From contig CAWDPQ010000008.1 in assembly GCA_963804245.1 (NCBI GenBank), positions 62,001 through 126,000 of the forward strand: a stretch of DNA of 64,000 bases, written 5' to 3'. Shown here piece by piece: positions 1 to 10,469 of the stretch; within the stretch, counting starts at the first letter, position 1; every line of letters begins with the position of its first letter. A program made the translations under genes and the position numbers. Source of the DNA: CAWDPQ01 sp963804245. GTDB lineage: Bacteria; Acidobacteriota; Vicinamibacteria; Vicinamibacterales; 2-12-FULL-66-21. The notes under the pieces are model-generated. The model saw only the letters and a program-made list of their open reading frames with translations, searched no databases and had not been told where the DNA came from.

Positions 1-1939
1 GAAATCATCGGTGTGCTTCCCGACACGTTCCGGTTCCTCGACCGTAGCGTCTCCCTCGTGCTGCCGTTCCGTTTCGATCGGAGCAAGGTATTCCTCGGAC
101 AGTTCAGCTTCACTGGCATCGCGCGATTGAAACCGGGCACGACGATCGCGCAGGCGAGCGCCGACGTCGCGCGCATGATCCCGATCTCGCTGACACGGTT
201 CCCGCCGTTTCCCGGCGGCAACATCAAGATGTTCGAAGAAGCCCGCCTCACGCCGAGCATCCGTTCGCTCAAGGACGACCTCGTCGGCGACGTGCAGAAA
301 GTGTTGTGGGTGTTGATGGGGACGATCGGGATGGTGCTCCTGATTGCCTGCGCGAATGTTGCGAATCTGCTCCTGGTCAGGGCCGAGTCCCGGCAGCAGG
401 AGCTGGCGATTCGTGCCGCTCTCGGCGCCGGCGCGAACCGGATCGCCCGCGAGCTGCTGCTGGAAAGCGTGACGCTCGGCATCCTGGGGGGCGTCGTCGG
501 CCTCGCGCTGGCGTTTGGCGCACTGAAGCTGCTCGTCGCGCTCGCCCCGGGAAACCTGCCGCGCATCGCGGACATTACGGTTGATATTCCCGTGCTGGTC
601 TTCACCCTTGTGCTGTCCGTGGTCGCCGGTCTGCTGTTTGGCGCGATCCCGGTGTTCAAGTTCGCCGGCGCCCAACTCCATTCCGCCCTTCGCGGCGGCG
701 GCGGGCGAACCGGTACCGCGAGCCGCGAGCGCCATCGTGCGCGCAATAGCTCGTCGTCACGCAGGTTGCGCTCGCGCTCGTGCTCCTGGTCAGCTCCGGC
801 CTGATGATCCGAACGTTCCAGGCGCTGAAGGAGATCAATCCCGGGTTCGTGCGACCTGACGAGGTTCAGATCTTCCGGCTGTCGATTCCAGACTCGCAGG
901 TGAAAGACGAGGCGGCCGTCACGCGAATGCACCACGCCATCATGGACAAGGTCGCAACCGTACCAGGCGTAGCGTCGATCGCGCTCACGTCGACGGTCAC
1001 GATGTCCGGGGACGGCTGGCACGATCCGATTTACGCGCAGGATCGCACGTATACGGAATCAGAGTTGCCGCCGATTCGCATGTTCAAGTTCGTTTCCCCG
1101 GGCTACATGAAGACGATGGGAGGATCGGTGGTGGTGGGCCGCGATTTCACCTGGCCTGACGCGTACGAAATGCGGCCCGTCGCGATGGTCTCGGAGAATC
1201 TCGCGCGCGAACTGTGGGGCTCGCCGACAGCAGCCATTGGCAAGCGCATCCGGCCGTACTCCAAGGGCCCATGGCGCGAAGTGGTCGGCGTGCTCAGCGA
1301 TATGCGAGACGAGGGGCTGAATCAGAAGGCGCCGGCAACGGTGTACTGGCCGGTGCTGATGGCGGACTTCCTTCCGGCTTCGGAACGTCCATATTCCGTC
1401 CAGCGCGGGCTGTCGTATGTGGTTCGCAGCACACGCACCGGATCCAGGGGATTCACCGACGAGCTGGGACGCGCGGTGTGGTCGATAACCCGAATCTCCC
1501 GATGGCGGGCATGCGAACGCTCGCGGAAATTTACGACGCGTCGCTCGCGCGCACGACGTTCACGCTCGTGATGCTGGCCATTGCCGGCGGGATGGCCTGC
1601 TGCTCGGCTGGCGGGGATCTACGGCGTCATCTGATACTCCGTGTCGCAGCGCACGCGTGAGATAGAGATTCGGATCGCGCTGGGCGCGCAGACCGAGACG
1701 GTGAGGCGCATGTTCGTCAGACACGGCCTGACTCTGGCTGGCGTGGGGGTGGCATCGGGCTGGCGGTGGCGTTCGGGACCATGCGGCTGATGTCCTCGCT
1801 GCTGTTCGAGGTCAGCCCGGTCGATCCATTGAGTACGCCGCCGTGTGCTGACCCTGACGGAGCGGTCGTGCTCGCAAGCTATGTCCCGGCCCGGCGCGCA
1901 ACGGCGATCGATCCGATCGAGGCTCTCAGATCGGAGTGA
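1..1939 (+). pseudogene. ADOP/MacB-like ABC permease, 5'-truncated and frame-disrupted
   Basis: This is the back half of an acidobacterial duplicated orphan permease (MacB/FtsX fold). The gene enters from the left edge already open. The first piece holds the end of a periplasmic domain, then the typical helix with ACANVANLLLVRA and the LAIRAALGAG coupling segment (about 340-450). The second piece starts VVTQVALALVLLV, the usual start of the second half. The last piece ends with ASYVPARRAT and IDPIEALRSE, the family C-terminus, with stop at 1937-1939. The frame must be changed near 749, 1484, 1593, 1607 and 1762. Each change is explained by one missing base, mostly in short C or G runs. There is also an in-frame TGA at 1632-1634 inside the YGVIS.YSVSQRTRE region. 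Several lesions plus a nonsense codon favour a real pseudogene, although assembly error may add to them. Confidence 0.85.
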
Positions 1940-1990
1940 GACCAGCGCCTGATCGATAGCTGTTGAATGGCAGTCGGCGGCGAGGACTCC

Positions 1991-3519
1991 ATGAAGGGCG
2001 CACATTCAATCAGTCGTCGAGCGTTTGGCCGCGCAATCGGGGCTGTCACGATAGGTGGAAACGTGTACTTCGAAACAGACACGGGCGGAAATCCGGCACA
2101 GCCGTCGAGGAAACCGCTCGACGAAATCACGTCCATGAGCGCGGTGGAGCTCGTGGCACGCCTTCGCAAGAAGCAGGTATCGGCGCGCGATGTACTGGCT
2201 GCGCACCTGGCACAGGTCGATCGTCTCAACCCCAAGGTCAACGCCATGGTGACGCTGGTCGCCGAGCGGGCGATGGCGGATGCCGCTCGCGCCGACGAGC
2301 TCATCGCGCGTGGCGGCTCGGTGGGAGCTTTGCACGGCCTGCCAGTCGCCCACAAGGATCTCGTCGACACCGAGGGAATCCGTACGACGCGCGGCTCGCC
2401 GTTTTATCGCGATCACGTGCCTACTCGAGATGCATCTATCGTCACTCGCATTCGGGCGGCGGGCGCGATCACCATCGGTAAGACCAACACACCCGAATTT
2501 GGCGCGGGCTCGCAGACTTTCAACACGATCTTCGGGGCAACGCGGAACCCCTACGATGTGACGAAGACGTGCGGCGGGAGCAGCGGCGGCGCCGCGGTGG
2601 CGCTCGCCTGTGGCATGGTGCCCATTGCCGACGGGAGCGACACGGGTGGTTCGCTGCGCAATCCGGCAGCGTTCTGCAACGTGGTCGGCCTGCGGACAGC
2701 GCCAGGGCGCGTGACGCGCGAGTCGCCGTCGTGGTCGCCGCTCTCGGTTTCCGGACCCATGGCGCGCACCGTTGCCGATGTCGCCCTGTTCCTCAGCGCG
2801 ATTGCGGGCGCTGATATTGGCAATCCTCTCTCGATAGCGGAGACCGGTGCCCGATTCGCGGGACCGCTGGCTCGCAGCTTCAAAGGTACTCGCGTGGCGT
2901 GGTGGCGTGGGCTTGGCGGCATTCCGTTCGAGCCCGAGGTCCGGCAAGTCGTCGACGCAAACCGCCGCATCTTCGAGGACCTGGGATGCCACGTCGAAGA
3001 GGCCGAACCGGATTTCGCCGGCGTGGACGAAGCCTTTCCACGCTGCGCTACATTGCCAATCACACCCAGTACTCCACTCTGATCCAGCAGCGGCCGGAAT
3101 GGGTGAAGGACACGATCAAGTTCGAGGTTGCCCAGGCGGAGCGATTGACGGCTGTCGACGCCGGGCGGGCGATGGCCCGGCAATCACGCATGTATGAACA
3201 GAGCCGAGAGTTTTTCGAGCGATACGACTACTTCGTTCTTCCGGTCACACAAGTATCGCCGTTCGACGTTGACACACCGTATCCCACCCGCATCGGCGAC
3301 GTTGCGATGACGACCTACATCGATTGGATGCGATCCTGCTGGTACGTGTCCTTCATGACGAATCCGGCGATCTCCGTTCCCGCTGGATTTACGGCCAACG
3401 GGTTGCCCGTTGGCATTCAGATCGTCGGCCGCCATCGTGACGAGTGGAGTGTGTTGCAACTCGCGCAGGCCTTCGAGCAGGCGACAGGGCACGGCAAGCG
3501 TCGTCCGGTGCTGGCCTGA
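1991..3519 (+). CDS. Amidase (amidase signature family), exported, one frameshift
   Basis: A C-N hydrolase of the amidase signature family (GatA-like fold). The Ser-cisSer-Lys triad is visible: Lys in the AHKDLVD segment, the cis-Ser in GGSSGG and the nucleophile Ser in GSDTGGSLRNPA. I prefer the ATG at 1991, just after GAGGACTCC, over the one at 1967. The resulting N-terminus carries SRRAFGRAIGA, a Tat-like twin-arginine segment, so periplasmic export is likely. The substrate cannot be told. The reading frame shifts once near 3040, after VDEAFP. The following frame continues with LRYIANHTQYS and the family C-terminus (NPAISVPAGF, GLPVGIQIVG). Total length of about 509 residues is normal for the family, so the shift is either a sequencing indel or a recent mutation. 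Confidence 0.88.
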
Positions 3520-3585
3520 GACTGTCCCTCGATCGATCCCCGTCTGTCGCGCGCTCGCGCATGACACAATCTGTACACACTGAGA

Positions 3586-4502
3586 ATGCCGCAGCCCGCC
3601 ATTCACGTTGACGCCATCCGCAAAACGTACGGCGCGACCGTGGCCGTGGACAACGTCTCGTTCGACGTTCAGTCCGGCGAAATCTTCGGTCTGATCGGAC
3701 CGAACGGCGCCGGCAAGACGACGACGATGGAATGCGTGGAGGGTTTGCGGACGCCCGATCGCGGTGTCGTGTCGGTGCTCGGTCTGAACCCGACGCGAGA
3801 CGTCTACTCCCTGCAGCAGCGGATCGGAGTGCAACTGCAGCAGGCGCAGCTTCAGAAGCGCATCAAGGTCAGGGAAGCCGTCGCCTTCTGGGCTTCCCTG
3901 TATCGCAAGCCGGCGAACGGCGATCTGCTGATCGAGCAGCTGGGCTTGAGCGACAAGCGGAATGCGTGGTTCATGACGCTTTCCGGCGGGCAGAAGCAGC
4001 GGCTGTTCATCGCGCTCGCGCTCATCAACGACCCGGAGCTCGTCTTCCTCGATGAGCTCACGACTGGACTCGACCCGCAGGCGCGCCGCGCGATCTGGGA
4101 GCTCGTGCGCGGCATCCGCCAGCGCGGCAAGACCGTTTTCCTGACCACGCACTTGATGGAGGAGGCGGAGCGCCTGTGCGACCGAGTCGCGATCATCGAT
4201 CACGGCCGCATCATTGACGTTGGACCGCCGGCCACCTTGTCCGCCGGCACTGCCCCGAACGGACGGTTGTGCTCGCCACGGACGACTCGAGGGCGGCAGT
4301 GCTCTTTGGCGCCATCCCGTACGTGCTATCGGTGACAGTCCAGGGATCATCGGTAACCATCCGCGGCGGCGCTGCCGATCTCGTCACGCAGGTGATTGGT
4401 TGCGTGGCGGAGCATCGCATGTACGTTACCGACTTCCGGACTGAAATACCGACCCTCGAAGACGTGTTCCTGAAACTGACCGGTCACACGATTCGCGACT
4501 GA
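3586..4502 (+). CDS. ABC-2 type exporter, ATP-binding protein, one frameshift
   Basis: The ATPase subunit of a drug/polymer-type exporter (CcmA/DrrA-like). Walker A is GPNGAGKTT (about residue 38), the signature is LSGGQKQR, Walker B is LVFLDEL followed by TTGLDP, and the switch histidine sits in TTHLMEEAE. The C-terminal 75 residues, including PTLEDVFLKLTG, are in another frame. The join lies near 4256, where one missing G turns the expected reading (AP, then ERTVVLATDD) into the observed one. With that correction the protein is about 305 residues, normal for the family. The permease partner starts 13 bases downstream, so the two form an operon. The ATG at 3586 gives a family-like start. Confidence 0.9.
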
Positions 4503-4515
4503 GGCATCCCGACAC

Positions 4516-5265
4516 ATGCTGCGTGGACTGTGGCGACTGACCTGGCTCGAAATCAAAATCTTCGTGCGTGAGCCGCTCGGGGTGATCGGCACGATAGGCG
4601 TTCCGGTGATCCTGTTCATCATCATCGCCCGCCTTCTCGGCCCCCGTGTGCGAACGGCCTCGCCTGAAGTGCCGCGCTTCGTGTCGGTGGATCTGCCGGT
4701 CTTCGCGTCACTGCTGATCGCCGCCAGCGCGGTGCTGTCTCTCGTCACGATCGTCGCCATCTACCGTGAGGGCGGCATCCTGAAGCGGCTGCGGGCGACG
4801 CCGCTTCGCGCGCAGACGATTCTGGCCGCGCACGTGCTGGTCAAGCTGCTCTCCACGGCGGTCACCCTGGCCATGATGATCCTGGCCGGCCGCCGCAGTT
4901 ACCCCGTCGATCCGGCTGTTCCGATCATCTCGTTCGCCTTGGCCCTGCTCTTCTGCACCGGGACTCTCGTGTCGCTGGGATTCCTGATTGCGAGCGTCGT
5001 TCCGACCGCACGCTTCGCACAACCGATTGGGACCATCATCATTTATCCGATGCTCGGCCTGTCCGGACTGTTCCTGCCACTCACGTCATTTCCGCCGGCG
5101 CTGCAGGCTGTGGCTCGCGTACTGCCGTTTACATATGCGGTATCGCTGCTGCGTGGGATCTGGCACGGTGAGGGCTGGTTGAGCCATTCGGGTGACGTGG
5201 CAGCGCTGACGTTGATGTTCATCGCCAGCATGGCGGTTTCGGCAAGGGTGTTTCGCTGGGAATAA
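4516..5265 (+). CDS. ABC-2 type exporter, membrane permease
   Basis: A 249-residue integral membrane protein with about six hydrophobic segments, typical of the ABC-2 transporter permease family. It starts with a cytoplasmic stretch (WRLTWLEIKIFVREP) just before the first helix. The helix pair near residues 165-190 carries the characteristic GLSGLFLPL and FPPALQ elements. It pairs with the ATPase ending 13 bases upstream, so the complex would be an exporter in the inner membrane. The substrate is unknown. The ORF is intact, unlike its partner. Confidence 0.9.
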   Translation: MLRGLWRLTWLEIKIFVREPLGVIGTIGVPVILFIIIARLLGPRVRTASPEVPRFVSVDLPVFASLLIAASAVLSLVTIVAIYREGGILKRLRATPLRAQTILAAHVLVKLLSTAVTLAMMILAGRRSYPVDPAVPIISFALALLFCTGTLVSLGFLIASVVPTARFAQPIGTIIIYPMLGLSGLFLPLTSFPPALQAVARVLPFTYAVSLLRGIWHGEGWLSHSGDVAALTLMFIASMAVSARVFRWE

Positions 5266-5302
5266 GAAGTTCCGTCCGTCACGACGACCTGGAGGACGAC
5301 AA

Positions 5303-6313
5303 ATGAAGCGTGTCGCACTGTATGTCCTGACGACCTGTGCCCTGATCGGTCTCCTGGACCAGCGTCGAATCCACAGCCAAATCAACACCGCGAAAGAGCT
5401 CGCGCCCGGCATGTACCTCCATGAGGGCGATCTGCGCGGCAAGGGGCACTGCAACAACGGCTGGGTCGTCTTCGACGACTACGTGCTCGTGCTCGACGCC
5501 AACTTTCCGTCCGGGGCGCAGGAGATCATCCCGAAGATCAAGGCGCAGACGAGCAAGCCGATCCGTTTCGCGTTCGACACGCACCACCACGGCGATCACG
5601 CTTACGCCAATCAGACCTGGGTCGACAACGGGGCCATTCCGGTTGCACACGAAAACGTCGTGGCCGAGATGCGCAAATATGAGACCGGGTTCTTCGGCGG
5701 AAAGCCAGGGCGCTGGGAAGAGGAGGCAAAGCTGCGCGAGGATCTCAAATCCACGAGGCTGAAGCCGCCCTCACTGCTCTATCGGGACCTGATGATCTTC
5801 GACGATGGCACCCACCGGGTGGAGCTGCGATATTTCGGAGTCGGGCACACGCACGGCGACGGCTTCGCCTGGCTGCCCAAAGAAAAGATCCTTTTTACTG
5901 GCGACGCGGCGGTGAACGGTCCCTACAACTACATGGGTGACGGGGACAGCGCCCGGTGGATCGAAACGCTGGCCAAGGCGCAGCAACTGGGCGCGGCCAT
6001 CGTCGCGCCAGGACACGGGCCAGCGGGCGATGGCGGTGTGCTCGAGGCGCAGCGCCAGTACTTCCTGGCGCTGCGAGCTGAAGTACAGAAGAGAACGGGA
6101 CTGGCCCCCGAACGCGTTCAGGCCGAGGTGGCCGCCATGCGCGACGCCCTGCTGAAGCGGCACGCCACTTACATCGATAGGAGCGAGAAGCCGATTACCG
6201 ACTTCGAATCGCAGGTGGCGCAGGTGTACAAGGAGCTGACGGGCAAGGAGTTTCCGAAGAAGGTGGCTGTGGATGATGCCCGGCGCGCACACGAGCGTCA
6301 CCACGGGATGTAG
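5303..6313 (+). CDS. Secreted metallo-beta-lactamase-fold hydrolase
   Basis: A 336-residue protein with an N-terminal hydrophobic signal segment (MKRVALYVLTTCALIGLL). It is followed by a metallo-beta-lactamase fold whose metal motif is FDTHHHGDHAYAN, the HxHxDH signature, at about residues 90-102. A later GHTHGDGFAWLP and a final GHGP supply the further metal ligands expected of the fold. The start is supported by a GGAGG element about 10 bases upstream of the ATG. Periplasmic location is inferred from the signal. The substrate is unknown; families of this type include lactonases, thioesterases and beta-lactamases. It may be co-transcribed with the exporter genes 37 bases upstream. Confidence 0.85.
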   Translation: MKRVALYVLTTCALIGLLDQRRIHSQINTAKELAPGMYLHEGDLRGKGHCNNGWVVFDDYVLVLDANFPSGAQEIIPKIKAQTSKPIRFAFDTHHHGDHAYANQTWVDNGAIPVAHENVVAEMRKYETGFFGGKPGRWEEEAKLREDLKSTRLKPPSLLYRDLMIFDDGTHRVELRYFGVGHTHGDGFAWLPKEKILFTGDAAVNGPYNYMGDGDSARWIETLAKAQQLGAAIVAPGHGPAGDGGVLEAQRQYFLALRAEVQKRTGLAPERVQAEVAAMRDALLKRHATYIDRSEKPITDFESQVAQVYKELTGKEFPKKVAVDDARRAHERHHGM

Positions 6314-6358
6314 CTGGGGGAACCCCTCTACTAGAATCAACACAACCGTTCTGTAGCC

Positions 6359-9111
6359 ATGGCGCTGTCCGCCAACGCTCGCCTCGGGTGGTACCAAATC
6401 ATCGCGCCGTTGGGGGCCGGCGGCATGGGAGAGGTGTATCGTGCGCGCGACACCCAACTGAACCGTGAAGTCGCGATAAAAGTTCTGCCGGACGTGTTCG
6501 CCGCCGATCCGGAGCGATTGGCGCGGTTCCACCGTGAAGCGCAGGTGCTGGCGGCGTTCAATCATCCCAACATTGCCCACATTCACGGATTCGAATCCTG
6601 GGACGGCATCCATGGACTGGTCATGGAGCTGGTCGACGGCCCGACACTCGCCGAACGGATCGCGCAGGGACCGATACCGCTCGCGGAGGCGCTGCCGATT
6701 GCGACCCGAATTGCCGAGGCCCTTCAGGCGGCGCATGACCGCGGAATCATTCATCGCGATCTGAAGCCCGCGAACATCAAAGTTCTCGATGATGGAGCCG
6801 TCAAGGTGCTGGACTTCGGGCTGGCGAAAATCGCGGCGCCCGATGCAACAGGCGTCGGCAGCGATCTCCTTGCCCAGTCGCCGACCGTGACCACGCCAGC
6901 GGTCACGCGTGCGGGCGTGATTATGGGCACCGCTGCGTATATGAGCCCCGAGCAGACGAAGGGGCGGCCGACTGACAAACGAAGCGACATCTGGTCGTTC
7001 GGCGCCGTGCTCTACGAAATGCTCTCGGGGAGGCGAGCGTTCGAAGGGGAAGACATTCCAGAGACCCTTGCGAACGTGCTGAAAAGCGAGCCGGATTGGA
7101 ACGCGCTTCCCGCAGACCTTCCGTCGCACATCAAAGGATTGGTTCAGCGGTGCCTGGCGAAGGATCGTCGGCATCGGATCGCCGATATCGCCGTGCCGCT
7201 GTTCGTAATGGCCGGCGACGGGAGTCTGGCGTCGTCCCCGGATGCTGCGGCGGCGGCAATCGCAACCCGACCCCGTCGGCCGCTCTGGCTTCGCCTCGCG
7301 ATCCTGGCAACCGCTTTGGCGGCGGGTGGTGTCGTGGGCGGTACGGCCGTCTGGCTTGCGCAAAGTCGGGCGGCTGCGCCCGTAACGCGGTTCGCGCTCA
7401 CCCAGACGGGTCCCGGTGCTTTGATCGTGGATGCTCAATCCCGCGACCTCACGATCACCGCAAACGGAACGCACATCGTTTACAAGGGCGGAACAAGGGA
7501 ATCCACCCAGCTTTTCGCGCGCGCGCTGGACGAGCTCGAACCCACGCCCCTGACAACGCAGGGCAACCCGCGCGCACCGTTTTCCTCACCCGATGGCCAA
7601 TGGATCGGCTTTATCGAACCCAGCCCCATAACCCTGAAGAAAGTTGCCATAACCGGCGGTCCGGCCCTGCGCCTCTGTCAGCTCGATGGTCCGAGCCGCG
7701 GCGCGACGTGGGGTGACGATGACAGCATCATCTTCGCGACGGCCCTGACGTCCACTGGTCTCCAGCGCGTGTCTGCGACGGGCGGCGAGCCAACGATTCT
7801 GACCACACCAAACCGGGAACGTGGAGAAAGCGATCACCTCTATCCGCACTTTCTGCCTGGCAGTCAGGCCGTTCTCTTCACGATCACCTTCACTACCGGT
7901 GGGATCGACGCTTCGCAGGTGGCGGTCCTCGATCTCAGGGACGTCAAGAGCCCACCGAAGATCCTGGTGCGGGGCGGTAGCCAGGCGCAGTACGTGTCGA
8001 GTGGCCATCTCGTCTACGCCGCGGCCGGTACGCTGCGCGCAGTCCCATTCGATCTGAACCGACGAGAAACGATCGGCAGCGCCGTTCCGCTCATTTCACA
8101 AGTCGTAACCCTGTCAACCGGCACGGCCGAGTTCGACATCTCGCGCGACGGCACCTTGATCTACGTGACCGGTGGCGGTGCGAGCGTCGCCGCCGCGGAC
8201 GCTCGTGTGGGTCGATTGGCAGGGCCGTGAGGAGGCAATCAGGGGCGTACCACGCCGATCCTATGTATATCCGCGGCTATCACCGGATGGAACCCGCGTG
8301 GCGCTCGAGATCCGCGATCAGGAAAACGATATCTGGGTCTGGGATTTTGCCCGCGAGACGCTGACGCGAGTGTCGACCGGTTCCGGCACCGACGAAACGC
8401 CGGAGTGGATGCCGGACGGACGCCGCCTTGTGTTCAGTTCTCAGACCGGGGGAGGCGATGCTCTCGTTCGCCAGGCGGCCGATGGGTCCGGCACGGCAGA
8501 GCGTCTGACGGACACGTCAAGTTTTGTGCGTGTCTCGGCTGTCTCAAAAGACGGCACACGCATCCTGTTCTCCGAAGCGGGGGCCGCCACGGCAGTGGAC
8601 GTGATGATGCTCGAGTTGGAGAAAGATCAACGGCCGCAGCCGCTGATGCGGACGCCATTCGCCGAGCAGAACGCGGAAATTTCCCCCGATGGCCGGTGGT
8701 TGGCTTATGAGTCCAACGACTCCGGCCGGCTTCAGATATATGTCCGGCCGTTTCCGGACGTGAGGAGACGAGCGTTTGCTAGTCTCGACCGGTGGCGGGG
8801 TCCAACCGCACTGGGCGCAAAACGGCCAGGAGCTGTTTTACCTCGCGCCCGAGGGCGCGCTCATGAGCGTGCGTGTGGAGCAGGGTCCGACGTGGAAGGC
8901 GGGCACGCCGACGAAGCTGTTCGACGGGCAGTCCTACTACCGAGGGAGGGGGGCAAGCACCTCCCGCAGCTATGATGTATCGGCGGACGGCAAGCGATTC
9001 CTGTTGATCAAGGAAGAGATTGATCGCGATCAATCCACAAAACCGATCAGTCTCGTCGTCGTCAGGAACTGGCGCGAAGAGCTGAAGCGGCTGGTTCCGA
9101 CCGATCGGTGA
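6359..9111 (+). CDS. Ser/Thr protein kinase with transmembrane segment and TolB/PD40-like sensor half, two frameshifts
   Basis: A PknB-type eukaryotic-like kinase. The domain spans about residues 9-270: glycine loop GAGGMGEVYRARD, catalytic Lys in VAIKVLP, HRDLKPANI, DFGLAK and the SPEQ activation-segment motif. A single transmembrane helix follows at about 308-333. The periplasmic C-terminal half carries repeated PD40/TolB-like beta-propeller blades (for example SPDGQWIGFI, SPDGTRVALE, SPDGRWLAYE, SADGKRFLLI). The frame changes near 8200 and near 8768. At the second site removing one A restores FPDVGDERLLVSTGGG, a normal blade sequence. Kinases of this layout are greatly expanded in Acidobacteriota and are thought to sense envelope signals; the ligand is unknown. 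The stop overlaps the next start (GTGA, 9108-9111), so the two are translationally coupled. Confidence 0.9.
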
Positions 9112-10280
9112 CCGACCTCACGACCCCTTCGACTCGCCGCCTGACGTCGATCGATACGCTGCGCGGGATCGTGATGATCCTCATGGCGCTCGATCACGTG
9201 CGGGATTTCTTCGGAGTTCCCGGCGTAAGTCCCACCAATCTCGCGCAGACCACCGTTCCACTGTTTCTGACGCGCTGGATCACCCACATCTGCGCGCCGA
9301 CGTTCTTCCTGCTGACCGGCACCGGAGCGTTTCTCGCGCGAAGCCGCAAGTCGGTGCCGGCGCTGTCGCGCTTCTTGTTGATCCGCGGCGTGTGGCTGAT
9401 CCTGCTGGAGCTCACCGTCATCCGCTGTCTTGGCTTTCAGTTCAACGTCGACTACCAGGTCACGCTCCTGGTCGTCATCTGGGCGCTCGGGTGGGCGATG
9501 GTCGTGCTCGCCGGTCTCGTGTGGCTGCCGATGCCTGCCGTCCTTGCGTTCGGCGTGGTGATGATAGCCGGGCACAATCTGCTGGACGGTGTGCGGTCAG
9601 CGCATCCGCTGTGGGTCATCCTGCATTCGCCGGGGTTCGTGGTGAACCGCCCGGGCTTCGTGGTCTTTGCCGCCTACACGTTGATTCCCTGGGTCGCGGT
9701 CACCGCCGTCGGCTATGCACTGGGCCAGATCTATCGCTGGAGCTCCGAGCGGCGCCGGAGGTTCCTCCTGCGCTGGGGAATCGGCCTCACACTGGCGTTT
9801 GTTGTGCTTCGCACGCTCAATGTCTATGGCGACCCAGCGCCGTGGGCCGTGCAGGGATCCGGCGCGCTCACGTTCGTGTCATTTCTCAACGTGACGAAAT
9901 ATCCGCCGTCATTCTTGTTTCTGCTGATGGCTCTGGGGCCGGCGCTACTGATCCTTCGCGCTTTGGATAGCGAGGTGCCACGCGTGCTGCGACCCGCACT
10001 GGTTTTCGGCCGCGTACCGCTCTTCTACTTCGTTTTGCACCTGACGCTCATTCATCTGCTGGCGGTGATCGTCTGCTACGCGCAGACCGATGCCGTGCAC
10101 TGGATGTTCGAGTCGCCGGATCTCGGATCGTATCCCTTCACCGCACCGCCCGGATGGGGTCTGCCCCTTCCACTCATTTACCTGCTGTGGGTGCTCGTCG
10201 TTGTCATCCTCTATCCGGTCTGCCGCTGGTTCGCGTCTGTCAAGCAGCGGCGCGCCGACGCGTGGCTCAGTTATCTGTGA
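9108..10280 (+). CDS. DUF1624 / HGSNAT-like membrane acetyltransferase
   Basis: A 390-residue polytopic membrane protein with about ten helices. The N-terminus R-L-x-SIDTLRGIVMILMALDHVRDFF is the hallmark of the DUF1624 family, which is related to heparan-alpha-glucosaminide N-acetyltransferase. The conserved His of the LDHVRDF segment is present. Such proteins are predicted to pass an acetyl group across the membrane to a sugar; no substrate is established here. Translation starts at a GTG that overlaps the kinase stop codon by four bases, which makes co-translation with the kinase likely. That link suggests the acetyltransferase belongs to the kinase's physiological target set, but this is inference from position. 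Confidence 0.85.
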   Translation: MTDLTTPSTRRLTSIDTLRGIVMILMALDHVRDFFGVPGVSPTNLAQTTVPLFLTRWITHICAPTFFLLTGTGAFLARSRKSVPALSRFLLIRGVWLILLELTVIRCLGFQFNVDYQVTLLVVIWALGWAMVVLAGLVWLPMPAVLAFGVVMIAGHNLLDGVRSAHPLWVILHSPGFVVNRPGFVVFAAYTLIPWVAVTAVGYALGQIYRWSSERRRRFLLRWGIGLTLAFVVLRTLNVYGDPAPWAVQGSGALTFVSFLNVTKYPPSFLFLLMALGPALLILRALDSEVPRVLRPALVFGRVPLFYFVLHLTLIHLLAVIVCYAQTDAVHWMFESPDLGSYPFTAPPGWGLPLPLIYLLWVLVVVILYPVCRWFASVKQRRADAWLSYL

Positions 10281-10423
10281 AATATTTGCCATCCCCGATC
10301 TTGATGTCGGCAACACGCTTTTGTTGCGAAACAACGCAGAATTCCGTAATAGCCCAGCCAATCCGCGTTGAATTTCTCGTGTTCGGTGTGGACGCCGTCT
10401 TTGGGTCCTCGGGATCTCTCGCC

Positions 10424-10451
10424 TTCGACCTGCGCGGTCCTTCTGTACAAT
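10424..10451 (+). promoter_or_regulatory. Possible sigma70-type promoter before the ThiF-nitroreductase gene
   Basis: TTCGAC at 10424-10429 and TACAAT at 10446-10451 are separated by 16 bases. Transcription would start about 10 bases before the ATG at 10470. The rest of the 189-base gap after the DUF1624 gene shows nothing recognisable. Confidence 0.35.
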
Positions 10452-10469
10452 TCGCAACCCGCAGTGACC

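Noticed and set aside
5771..7474. Long minus-strand ORF opposite the MBL and kinase genes
   Set aside because: It is antisense to clear conserved genes and shows no family motif; such ORFs are common in high-GC DNA.
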